A stretch of DNA of 64,000 bases from assembly GCA_949298985.1 (NCBI GenBank), contig CASFYV010000021.1, forward strand, positions 310,001-374,000, given 5' to 3'. The stretch comes from an uncultured bacterium. Its GTDB lineage: Bacteria; Cyanobacteriota; Vampirovibrionia; Gastranaerophilales; Gastranaerophilaceae. Both the position numbers and the translations under genes were made by a program. Positions 16,986 to 24,523 of the stretch are shown here, one piece after another (within the stretch, counting starts at the first letter, position 1; every line of letters begins with the position of its first letter). The notes under the pieces are model-generated. The model searched no databases. It saw nothing but the letters and a program-made list of their open reading frames with translations, and was not told the origin of the DNA.

Positions 16986-18320
16986 ATGAAAATTTCTAAC
17001 AATTTTAATATTCCTCATAAATTTGTAAACTTTAAATCAGAAGAAAATATTGAAATCCCAAGTATTAACCAAAACGAATCTTTTATAAATGATGATTTTA
17101 TAAAAACAATTCCAACAAAAAGATCAAATTTTAATACTAAAGATATATTACTTACTTTAGGTTTTTTAGGTTCTGCAACTGTTGCAGGTGTTACTATTCA
17201 CAAAAATAAAGGTTTAAATGAGAGTTTAAAAAAAGCTCTTGAAAAACTAAATATTTCAGAAAAAAATCAACAAGAATTAAAAACTAAACTTGAAGAAATT
17301 AATAAAAAACTTCAAAATACAACAAAAGAAGCTGCTGAAAATTTAAAAAAAACTAATAAAAGAAAAACAGAAACTCAAGGTTTTTACAAAAATGAAAATT
17401 TCAAAACAACTTCAAATGAAACAGTTCAAAAAAACAATACAAAAACAAATAATAATAGAATATTTTCTACAAACAAACAAAACAATATTCAAACTTTTAA
17501 TTATAAACTAACTCCTTTTAATTCTGAAGAAGAAAGAGGATATATAGAACAAATTTCTAAAAAAACAGAAGAAATTATCAAAAAAGAAACGACTAAAAAA
17601 GATTCGCAAATAAAAGAAGCTATCACTGAAACTCATAAAAAAATCAACTTTTTAGACAAATTAAAACTTAATTTCGAAATTTTTCTTTTCAATTTAAGAA
17701 CAAGAAAAGACTTAAATGTTGATAAAAAAGCGTTTTTGAATACAAGTGAAAATCACACTTTAAATTTAGATAAAGCTCCTGAAAGTTATTTAAAAGATTA
17801 TACTTATAATTCTAAAAAAACTAAAATTAAAGATATTAATATTCAAGATACGAGTGAGAAAAAGAGTAAAAAATTTGCTCATAAAATTAAACAAAACATA
17901 GTAGCTTTATTTTTTAATCTAAAGACAAGAAAAAACTTAAATATAGATAAAAAAGCGTTTTTAAATACAAGTGAAAACCATACTTTAAATATAGATAATG
18001 TAGCTAAAATCAATTTAAACCAAAAATCTAATTTTAATTGGTTTGATTTTACAAAAAAAGAAGAAACTCCAATAAAAATAAAAACTAATAAAGTTTCTAA
18101 AAAAGATAGAATTTTTGCAGAAAAAAAGCAAACTCTGGAAGAAGCAAAAAGAAATCAAAAAACAAAAAGAAAAACCGGAAAATGGGGAAGAAAATTTAAT
18201 AACAAATACAACGCTCAAAATGTTCAACCTAAACAAACGGAAGAAATAAAACCCCAAAGAAGTTTAAGACAAAAAATTAAAAACTTTTTCAGCAAACTTT
18301 TTGATGATAAGGATATTTAA
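16986..18320 (+). CDS. Membrane-anchored low-complexity protein with F-K leader and internal repeat
   Basis: 444 residues from the ATG at 16986 (AAAGGT upstream). The opening MKISNNFNIPHKFVNFKSEE carries the leader. One membrane helix (about residues 47-66, LLTLGFLGSATVAGVTI) and a coiled coil (roughly 70-115) follow. A Lys/Asn/Thr-rich disordered region holds two copies of a unit with core KKAFLNTSENHTLN (bases about 17694-17774 and 17923-17998). The tail is very basic (RSLRQKIKNFFSKLF). No known domain. The orientation is probably N-terminus outside or in the periplasm, but this is undetermined. Confidence 0.75.
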   Translation: MKISNNFNIPHKFVNFKSEENIEIPSINQNESFINDDFIKTIPTKRSNFNTKDILLTLGFLGSATVAGVTIHKNKGLNESLKKALEKLNISEKNQQELKTKLEEINKKLQNTTKEAAENLKKTNKRKTETQGFYKNENFKTTSNETVQKNNTKTNNNRIFSTNKQNNIQTFNYKLTPFNSEEERGYIEQISKKTEEIIKKETTKKDSQIKEAITETHKKINFLDKLKLNFEIFLFNLRTRKDLNVDKKAFLNTSENHTLNLDKAPESYLKDYTYNSKKTKIKDINIQDTSEKKSKKFAHKIKQNIVALFFNLKTRKNLNIDKKAFLNTSENHTLNIDNVAKINLNQKSNFNWFDFTKKEETPIKIKTNKVSKKDRIFAEKKQTLEEAKRNQKTKRKTGKWGRKFNNKYNAQNVQPKQTEEIKPQRSLRQKIKNFFSKLFDDKDI

Positions 18321-19114
18321 ACTTGAATAAATTGAATTTCATTTAATTTCTGATATATTATTGAAGTTGCCAAGTATAATATATCATAATCAAAATTTTG
18401 CCATTCAAAATCAAAACCAATGTTTATAATTTCATCATTATAAATAATTTTTGAATTAAAAAAACCTATAAAATTAGCATTTTCAGTAATTAACATTTTT
18501 TGTAGATTTTGATTATACTCTAATAATTTTTCATTTGAAAGCCCTTGAACAGGTATAGAAACAAGAGTTTTTCCATCAAAGACAGAAGTAATTTTAAAGT
18601 ATTTCCCTTGAATAAATTCTTCTAAAAAAGAAGACCTTGCAATTTCTTCTGATACAGATGCAAATTCATTTCTATATTTAATAACCTCATCTACAGAGTT
18701 TGCAACCTTAACGTATCTATTAGATTTAACAATTACAGGAAATTCATTTGGGTATGCTAAATTTTTTGGAGTAAGTATTTTATATTTATGTAATAATTTT
18801 TTTAATTTCCCAAAATCAATTAAAATATTTGCCCAATTTGAATTTAAAGCTAAACAATTTATAAAATTATTTCTTAAAACATCTGAAATTCCTTGTAGAA
18901 TCCATTTTTCGTTTTCTACAAAAACAACATCTATTTTTAAAGCCTTACATTTTTTAGCAAGTTCAATGAAAGTATTAAATTTTATATTTATACATCCCTC
19001 TATTTTTATATCAGAAGTAATATATAATTTATTAAGATATTTAGAAGCTTTAATCAAATCCGCAGAAACACCATCTCCTGCAATTAAGACATTTAGTTTT
19101 TGCAACTTGAACAC
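18317..19114 (-). CDS. PurD-like (GAR synthetase-related) protein, shortened
   Basis: 265 residues against about 420 for PurD. The N-terminal fold (LNVLIAGDGVSADLIKASKY) and the middle (KLKKLLHKYKILTPKNLAYP, then FPVIVKSNRYVKVANS) track GAR synthetase. The ATP-grasp part SFLEEFIQGKYFKITSVFDG is recognisable. The protein stops well before the end of the normal ATP-grasp/C-terminal domains, and the glycine-rich ATP loop is poor. It overlaps the end of the PurN-like gene by 22 bases. It may have lost synthetase activity and acquired another function, or be decaying. Confidence 0.65.
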   Translation of the reverse strand: MFKLQKLNVLIAGDGVSADLIKASKYLNKLYITSDIKIEGCINIKFNTFIELAKKCKALKIDVVFVENEKWILQGISDVLRNNFINCLALNSNWANILIDFGKLKKLLHKYKILTPKNLAYPNEFPVIVKSNRYVKVANSVDEVIKYRNEFASVSEEIARSSFLEEFIQGKYFKITSVFDGKTLVSIPVQGLSNEKLLEYNQNLQKMLITENANFIGFFNSKIIYNDEIINIGFDFEWQNFDYDILYLATSIIYQKLNEIQFIQV

Positions 19115-19581
19115 CCTCCACCACAGCTAGAGCAAGTAGAAGACTTCCCAATCTTTTTCATGTCAATAATTTCATTATTTAAAATTTTTTCGATAATTAT
19201 CGGAAAAAGAGTTTGTTCAAGATATTTTAATTCATTTTCAATTTCAATAAAATCAGCATCATTAGAAATAATTATCGGATATTGAGCAATAATTCTCTTG
19301 GGATTTGTATAATAAAAAGTAATACCAGTAACTTTAACACCCTCTAAAAATGCTTTTTTTACAGGTTCTTCATCCGGAAAAGAAGGTAAAAGTGAATAAT
19401 GAGAAGTCAAGATATTTTTATCTTCATATTTTTCAACTCCAATTCCTACAATCAAATCGAAATCGTCATTAGTTGTAATTTCATTTTGAAAACAACAAAC
19501 CTCGACATTTTTCAAATTATAAATAATAGCATCAATTGTTGGAGTATATTTGGAATAAACAATTGCAATCTTTTTCTTCAT
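19093..19581 (-). CDS. PurN-like (GAR formyltransferase-related) protein with Cys-rich tail
   Basis: 162 residues. The segment LTSHYSLLPSFPDEEPV followed by VKVTGITFYYTNPKRIIAQ matches the active-site part of PurN (consensus N-I-H-P-S-L-L-P, then VTGVTVHFVDEGLD). The histidine is present, but the catalytic Asn is replaced by Ser and the Asp-containing loop is gone. The C-terminus ends STCSSCGGGCSSCKN, a CxxCxxxCxxC cluster suited to metal or Fe-S binding and absent from PurN. Its frame runs into the PurD-like gene, so the two are translated together. Formyl transfer is unlikely. Confidence 0.65.
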   Translation of the reverse strand: MKKKIAIVYSKYTPTIDAIIYNLKNVEVCCFQNEITTNDDFDLIVGIGVEKYEDKNILTSHYSLLPSFPDEEPVKKAFLEGVKVTGITFYYTNPKRIIAQYPIIISNDADFIEIENELKYLEQTLFPIIIEKILNNEIIDMKKIGKSSTCSSCGGGCSSCKN

Positions 19582-19585
19582 ACAA

Positions 19586-21031
19586 TTATTTTAACATAAG
19601 TGATTTATACATTTCCAAATACTTTTTAGCACTTTCTTTCCAACTAAAATCAGCTTCCATAGCAGATTTTCTCATCGCATTAAAAGTATATTTATCCTTA
19701 TAAACATTCATAGCAGTAAGAATAGCCTCTTTCATATCCCAACCGTCATATCTCCAGAATTTAAACCCGTTAGAATTATTCAGAGGATAACCCGTTACAG
19801 TATCTTCCAGTCCGCCAGTTGCTCTAACAATTGGTAAAGAACCGAATCTCATTGCAATAAGTTGAGATAACCCACAAGGCTCAAAACGAGAAGGCATTAA
19901 GAAGAAATCACTTCCTGCATATATTTGATTAGCTAAATCACCCCTATATCCAACATAAGTTCTAATATTAGAAGTATTATTAGAAAGCCAGATAAATAAA
20001 TTTTCATAAGCTTTATCTCCGGAGCCTAAGAAAATAAAGTCAGCTTCCAGATTCTTTAAATCATTTTCAACCTGCCTAATTAAATCCAAACCTTTTTGCT
20101 CTACAAGTCTTGAAATCAAAGCAATTAAAGGTCTTTCAGGATTATATTTAAGTCCAAAATATTCAAGAATTTTCCTTTTATTTTCTTCTTTATTTTTTAA
20201 AGAATTAACATCATAATTTTTAGTCAGAGTTTTATCTTTTTTAGGATTAAACACATCATAATCGATACCGTTAACAATCCCCACAAGTCTATCAGTTTTT
20301 CCTCTTAAGGTATAATCCATACCTTCTCCATATTCACCTGTAAGGATTTCTTTAGCATAATTTGGAGATACAGCAACGATTTTATCAGAATAATTAATAG
20401 CCCCTTTCATCCAATTAACTTTTCCGTAATGTTCACAACCCCATTCATTAAAAACGATATCTTTTCTCATATTTGCAAAATCTAAAATATCTTCAAACCA
20501 TACACCTTGATAAGCAAGATTATGGATTTCAAAAACATTTTTAGTTTTAGCCCAAAAATCATCAAACTTGTAATTTGCTTTTATATAAAGAGGAATCATC
20601 GCAGTATGCCAATCATTAGAGTGAATAATATCAGCTCTAAAATTTAATTGTTTAGCATATTCTAAAGTCGCAAGAGAAAAAGCAATATATCTTTCATGCT
20701 CATATCTTGGATCAAGCCAACGCGGATAAACTTCCTGAAAACAAGAAAAATACCAATCATTTTGAACAAAAAACACATTAATATTAGTATTAGGAAGTTT
20801 AGTCATATGAAGCTTAAATTTTTGCGGAGAACTTCCGAACGTTATCCACATTTCAGAATTTTCCAGCTCTTTTAAACCCCATTTTTTATAATCAATACAT
20901 CCGTGAAGAGGAGTAAAAATCGCAATTTCAGCATCTTTTTCCAAAGCTTTAGGCAAACTTCCTACAACATCAGATAACCCACCTGCTTTAGAAAACGGAG
21001 AAACTTCTGCAGCTGCAAACAAAATCTTCAT
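19586..21031 (-). CDS. glgA: Glycogen (starch) synthase
   Basis: 481 residues, normal for GT5. The ADP-glucose site KAGGLSDVVGSLPKAL is at residues 16-30. The second conserved block (SRFEPCGLSQLIAMRFGSLPIVRATGGLEDTV, read in parts) carries the catalytic Glu. It elongates alpha-1,4-glucan from ADP-glucose. Together with the malQ gene at 61.6 kb this supports glycogen storage. Other glg genes are not in the window. Start ATG with AGGAG. Confidence 0.96.
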   Translation of the reverse strand: MKILFAAAEVSPFSKAGGLSDVVGSLPKALEKDAEIAIFTPLHGCIDYKKWGLKELENSEMWITFGSSPQKFKLHMTKLPNTNINVFFVQNDWYFSCFQEVYPRWLDPRYEHERYIAFSLATLEYAKQLNFRADIIHSNDWHTAMIPLYIKANYKFDDFWAKTKNVFEIHNLAYQGVWFEDILDFANMRKDIVFNEWGCEHYGKVNWMKGAINYSDKIVAVSPNYAKEILTGEYGEGMDYTLRGKTDRLVGIVNGIDYDVFNPKKDKTLTKNYDVNSLKNKEENKRKILEYFGLKYNPERPLIALISRLVEQKGLDLIRQVENDLKNLEADFIFLGSGDKAYENLFIWLSNNTSNIRTYVGYRGDLANQIYAGSDFFLMPSRFEPCGLSQLIAMRFGSLPIVRATGGLEDTVTGYPLNNSNGFKFWRYDGWDMKEAILTAMNVYKDKYTFNAMRKSAMEADFSWKESAKKYLEMYKSLMLK

Positions 21032-21203
21032 AGATAAAAACTCCTCTTATTTAACATTCAACTTCAATTTGTGATAAACGATTATAGAATGTTAATTAAT
21101 TTTTATCAATAATGAGTTATAATTTGTAAATAAAAATTAATATTAATAATAAATTAGCAAAAAATTTTTTTATAATTTTTATAACAAAAAAAGGTCTTTT
21201 AAA

Positions 21204-22823
21204 ATGTCTATGTTTGGTGATTACAAAAATTATAGAGCACTTATTCCAGAATACAATAGCTGGAAGGAGAATCGCGATTTAGTTGAAGCTAAACGTACAA
21301 AATATTTAAAAGAGAACCCAAAAGCAATAAATAGTGAAGACATCCAAAAAAGTAAAACTTTATTAAGAGCCATTGATATCATGGATGAATATTCTCAAAA
21401 GCGAGCAGAGGATATGGAAATGGCAACAGACGTTGTTACTGGAGAGGTTTTAGAATTAGCATTACTAGGAGGAGCTGCACTTGGTTTTGGAGTATCACGA
21501 ATTAAGGCTGTAAATACATTTTTAACAAAAATTTTTAAGAATAATAAAAATAAAGAAATAATGGTGGCAGCAATTCCTTCCGTTATAGGTGGTATTTTAG
21601 GAACAATCGCAGTATTTCCATTAGAAGCATGGGCAGCAAAAGCACAAGTATCAGCCTCAAAAAAAGGCCGATATGAAGCGATGAGAAAGGATTTAAAAAA
21701 TCCAAACGGTTTTGCAATGCTTACTCCTGAACAAATCCAAGAAGCAAAACGCAGAGCTGCCAAAATGCCTTTAGAAGAAGAGGAAAAACCTTTAATGAAA
21801 AATTTAAAAGAAAGTTTTTCTATAATAAAGGATATGACAGTTGGCAGCAAGGAATATAAACAACAAAGAAAACTTTTCGAATATGAATTAGAAGAACATA
21901 AACAACATTTAAACGAAAAATTATCACCAAAAGATATCGAAAATGCAAAAAAAGATCAACAATTATTAACAAATTTAATAGAAAAAATTGATATTGCATC
22001 ACAAGATTATGCGGAAAATGCAGAACTTGCAACTCAAGGAGTATTAATTGGAGCAACTGCTTTTAGCGGTTTATTCTCAATGATTTCAGCAAAAATTAGC
22101 GACAAATTAAAAATCAAATCCGGAAATGCAATCGCCAATATACTAGGCTTTATAGCAATCATAGGCAGTTCAATATTTGCAACAGAAATCCAAAAAGAAG
22201 CTTCAAGAGTCGGAAGATTTAAAATAAAACAAGAATTAATGCAAAACCCTGAACAATTAATTTACGTTGATGATAAAAATATCGCTAATATAAAAGATGT
22301 TCAAATAGAACAAAAAGAAAAACCTGGATTTTTCAAATTTTTACAAAAACTTTGGAAAGATAACAAAGAATATCAAAAATACAAAAAAACTGGTGCAAAA
22401 GAAGAAAAAAGACTTTATAAAGCTATCGAAACTCTAAATTTAAGTCCTGAACAATTAAAAGATGCAAAAAAACTGCAGAGAAACACATTTATGGCATTTA
22501 ATGAAGTCGATGAAAATTCTCAAAAATACTCTGAAAACATTGAAGCATTAGGACAATCTCTAATGTATCCCCTAGGTTTAATTACAGGTGGAATAGGTGT
22601 TGCACTTGGTTTCAGATTCTTAAAAAGAAACGCTAAATCAACACTTGAACAAGCAAATAATTTCATAAAATATATAATGACAGTAATCGGAATTTCAATA
22701 GTACCATCTGTTTTGATGAACGCATACATAACAAAAGAGCAAAAGAAAGCATCAAGAGTTGCTGATATGATGGCAATAAATAATTTAAAAGATTACAGAC
22801 ATTTTGCTGATTATAATAAATAA
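21204..22823 (+). CDS. Three-repeat membrane protein, unknown function
   Basis: 539 residues with AAGGT ribosome site. The sequence is a threefold repeat. Each unit starts with a motif of the form D-x-x-S-Q-x-x-A/S-E-x-x-E (MDEYSQKRAEDME, IDIASQDYAENAE, VDENSQKYSENIE). Each then has a hydrophobic helix, a spacer, a second helix, and a motif with K/E-x-S/A-x-R-x-G/A. Units lie at about residues 57-150, 257-340 and 430-520. Six membrane helices are predicted. N-terminal MSMFGDYKNYRA contains an F-G pair close to the start, possibly a variant of the leader. No family recognised. Confidence 0.75.
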   Translation: MSMFGDYKNYRALIPEYNSWKENRDLVEAKRTKYLKENPKAINSEDIQKSKTLLRAIDIMDEYSQKRAEDMEMATDVVTGEVLELALLGGAALGFGVSRIKAVNTFLTKIFKNNKNKEIMVAAIPSVIGGILGTIAVFPLEAWAAKAQVSASKKGRYEAMRKDLKNPNGFAMLTPEQIQEAKRRAAKMPLEEEEKPLMKNLKESFSIIKDMTVGSKEYKQQRKLFEYELEEHKQHLNEKLSPKDIENAKKDQQLLTNLIEKIDIASQDYAENAELATQGVLIGATAFSGLFSMISAKISDKLKIKSGNAIANILGFIAIIGSSIFATEIQKEASRVGRFKIKQELMQNPEQLIYVDDKNIANIKDVQIEQKEKPGFFKFLQKLWKDNKEYQKYKKTGAKEEKRLYKAIETLNLSPEQLKDAKKLQRNTFMAFNEVDENSQKYSENIEALGQSLMYPLGLITGGIGVALGFRFLKRNAKSTLEQANNFIKYIMTVIGISIVPSVLMNAYITKEQKKASRVADMMAINNLKDYRHFADYNK

Positions 22824-22827
22824 TAAT

Positions 22828-23091
22828 TTATTCTTCGCTATTAATATAATCATCAGGCAATTCTTTATCCAATAGCCTTCCAAATTCTTCAAAAGTTAAA
22901 CCTAAAGCATTTATTATTTTTAATAAATTTGTAACATAAGGTTTTATTTTACCCTTTTCAATCATATAAAGCGTTGTTTTTGAAATATCATTTTCATAAC
23001 AAAAAATGGTAAATTTCAAATTACGTCGCTTTCTTTCTTTAGAAATTACTGTTCCAATAGCTTTTAAAATTATTTCATCATTATATTGCAT
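22828..23091 (-). CDS. XRE-family helix-turn-helix regulator
   Basis: 87 residues. The Cro/C1-type helix-turn-helix spans about residues 12-68 (VISKERKRRNLKFTIFC, DISKTTLYMIEKGKIKP, LLKIINALGLTFEEF). Small acidic tail. It is divergent from the small gene at 23164, with a perfect dyad (23124-23143) between them. It is therefore a likely autoregulator that also represses that gene. Confidence 0.85.
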   Translation of the reverse strand: MQYNDEIILKAIGTVISKERKRRNLKFTIFCYENDISKTTLYMIEKGKIKPYVTNLLKIINALGLTFEEFGRLLDKELPDDYINSEE

Positions 23092-23114
23092 AAATTTTAT
23101 AATAATGCTATTAT
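23086..23114 (+). promoter_or_regulatory. Promoter of the small gene, overlapping the XRE start codon
   Basis: TTGCAT at 23086-23091, 17-base spacer, TATTAT at 23109-23114 preceded by TGC (extended -10). The -35 covers the XRE start codon on the other strand. Confidence 0.6.
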
Positions 23115-23123
23115 TAACAAAAA

Positions 23124-23143
23124 TGTTTCGTACTTCCGAAACA
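23124..23143. promoter_or_regulatory. Palindromic operator candidate for the XRE regulator
   Basis: TGTTTCG (23124-23130) and CGAAACA (23137-23143) form a perfect 7-base dyad with a six-base spacer. It sits just after the predicted start point of the small gene and 33 bases upstream of the XRE gene. A protein bound here would block the rightward transcript. Confidence 0.6.
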
Positions 23144-23163
23144 AATAAGGAGAATTATATTAT

Positions 23164-23361
23164 ATGGATAAACTTGAGCTATTAGATGAAATAAAAAATT
23201 TAACAAAAAAAAATGAACATATGGTAAAAATTTTAATGAGTTATTGTACAGATGAAATAACTCAATCAGAAGAAATAAAGGAAATTTTATCCGGATTAGA
23301 TATCATAGAAGAAAATCAAAAAATAATAAAAGCTAATTTTTCAAAAATATTCAATTCTTAA
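23164..23361 (+). CDS. Small acidic coiled-coil protein under XRE control
   Basis: 65 residues, start supported by AAGGAG. Sequence MDKLELLDEIKNLTKKNEHM onward is helical and charged, with one Cys and no known domain. Divergent from the XRE regulator, with dyad and promoter between, and followed by a clear terminator. Could be a small regulated effector. A toxin-antitoxin or phage-remnant role is possible but unsupported. Confidence 0.7.
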   Translation: MDKLELLDEIKNLTKKNEHMVKILMSYCTDEITQSEEIKEILSGLDIIEENQKIIKANFSKIFNS

Positions 23362-23373
23362 AATAAACAAAAT

Positions 23374-23404
23374 AAAAGAGGTTAGAAATTCTCTAACCTC
23401 TTTT
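23374..23404. terminator. Bidirectional terminator
   Basis: Perfect 13-base stem AAAAGAGGTTAGA/TCTAACCTCTTTT with a five-base loop (23387-23391). Arms give T-runs on both strands. It serves the small gene (plus) and reverse rubrerythrin (minus). Confidence 0.9.
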
Positions 23405-23419
23405 AATATCTATTAAGAA

Positions 23420-23962
23420 TTAGCCAAAATATCTAGCAAGAAGTCCATCAAAGCCACGTCCGTGACGAGCTTCATCTTTAGCCATTTCGTGAACTGTATC
23501 ATGGATTGCATCTAAACCTAATTCTTTAGCTTTTCTAGCAATCATCATTTTACCGTCACAAGCACCGAATTCAGCTTCAGCTCTTAATTCAAGATTCTTT
23601 TTAGTTGAATTAGTAACAACTTCACCTAATAACTCAGCAAATCTTGAAGCGTGATCAGCTTCTTCGAAAGCATATCTTTTGAAAGCTTCAGCAATTTCAG
23701 GATAACCTTCTCTATCAGCTTGTCTAGCCATTGCAAGATACATACCAACTTCTGTGCATTCACCCATAAAGTTAGCTCTTAAACCTTCTAAAATTTCAGC
23801 ATCAACATCTTTAGCGACACCAATTCTATGCTCATCTGCATAATTTTTGTTACCGTCTTTCATTTCAGAAAATGCACTTTTAGCAGCTCCGCAAACAGGA
23901 CATTTTTCAGGAGCTTCGCCTTCTGCTGTATAACCACATACTGTGCAAACGTATTTTGCCAT
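23420..23962 (-). CDS. Reverse rubrerythrin
   Basis: 180 residues. The rubredoxin domain comes first (CTVCGY at residues 5-10, CPVCGAA at about 21-27). The ferritin-like di-iron four-helix domain follows ([36 protein letters not shown]). In classical rubrerythrin the order is opposite. Reverse rubrerythrins act as NADH-linked H2O2/O2 reductases in anaerobes together with rubredoxin-type donors. All iron ligands appear present. Single gene with terminator downstream. Confidence 0.95.
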   Translation of the reverse strand: MAKYVCTVCGYTAEGEAPEKCPVCGAAKSAFSEMKDGNKNYADEHRIGVAKDVDAEILEGLRANFMGECTEVGMYLAMARQADREGYPEIAEAFKRYAFEEADHASRFAELLGEVVTNSTKKNLELRAEAEFGACDGKMMIARKAKELGLDAIHDTVHEMAKDEARHGRGFDGLLARYFG

Positions 23963-24070
23963 AATTAATTCCTTTCTTTTAAAATTCTAAGGTCTTACCC
24001 TTTAACATTTTGGATTATAGCATATCTTTTACATGCCTTTCAATTGTAATTACAACATAAATAAAAATAA

Positions 24071-24103
24071 AAAACAAAAAACCGGCTACTTACGTTACCG
24101 GCT
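24071..24103 (-). terminator. Probable terminator of the small gene at 24132
   Basis: On the minus strand AGCCGG pairs with CCGGTT (one G-U) over a 12-base loop and runs into a long T-rich tail. The stem is short, so confidence is moderate. Confidence 0.45.
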
Positions 24104-24131
24104 AGTTTTGCTTGATATAAATTGATGATGT

Positions 24132-24428
24132 CTATCTAATTTCAGCATCATCGGTGGCTTGAAGCTGTTTTGACTTGTAATTGTGGATAACAGCATCCAC
24201 TAATAAGTCGTAAGAAGAACTTTTCTCAATATTAGGAAATTCTTCTTTTAATTGTTGTCTGACCATTGCTTCCAGCCTCTGTTCGTCAGTCTTTATTTTC
24301 AACTCTGTACTTGACAGAGATGCTATATAATCTTCATTGGCTTTTCTTTGTCCGCTTGAAAAAGTCAATAAATTAGTCTTTGGATCAAATATTCTTTTTA
24401 GTGACTTGAATAAATCTAGGTTAAACAT
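24132..24428 (-). CDS. Small hypothetical protein
   Basis: 98 residues with GAGG upstream of the ATG. Helical and charged (LKIKTDEQRLEAMVRQQLKE), without membrane segments or recognisable domain. Followed by a weak terminator and preceded by its own gap, so it is probably a single-gene unit. Unrecognised. Confidence 0.7.
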   Translation of the reverse strand: MFNLDLFKSLKRIFDPKTNLLTFSSGQRKANEDYIASLSSTELKIKTDEQRLEAMVRQQLKEEFPNIEKSSSYDLLVDAVIHNYKSKQLQATDDAEIR

Positions 24429-24523
24429 AACGACCTCTTTATTTTTACTACCTTCACTTTGTACTATATTAAAGTGTCCTCAAGGTAAAAATTGACTGTT
24501 TTTTATCCATTTGTTACAAATTT

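Noticed and set aside
19093-19140. Selenoprotein-type tail on the PurN-like protein
   Set aside because: Cysteines are encoded by normal codons and no in-frame TGA or SECIS is involved.
22828-23361. Toxin-antitoxin pair
   Set aside because: Divergent rather than co-directional and the small protein matches no toxin; only the regulatory layout is supported.
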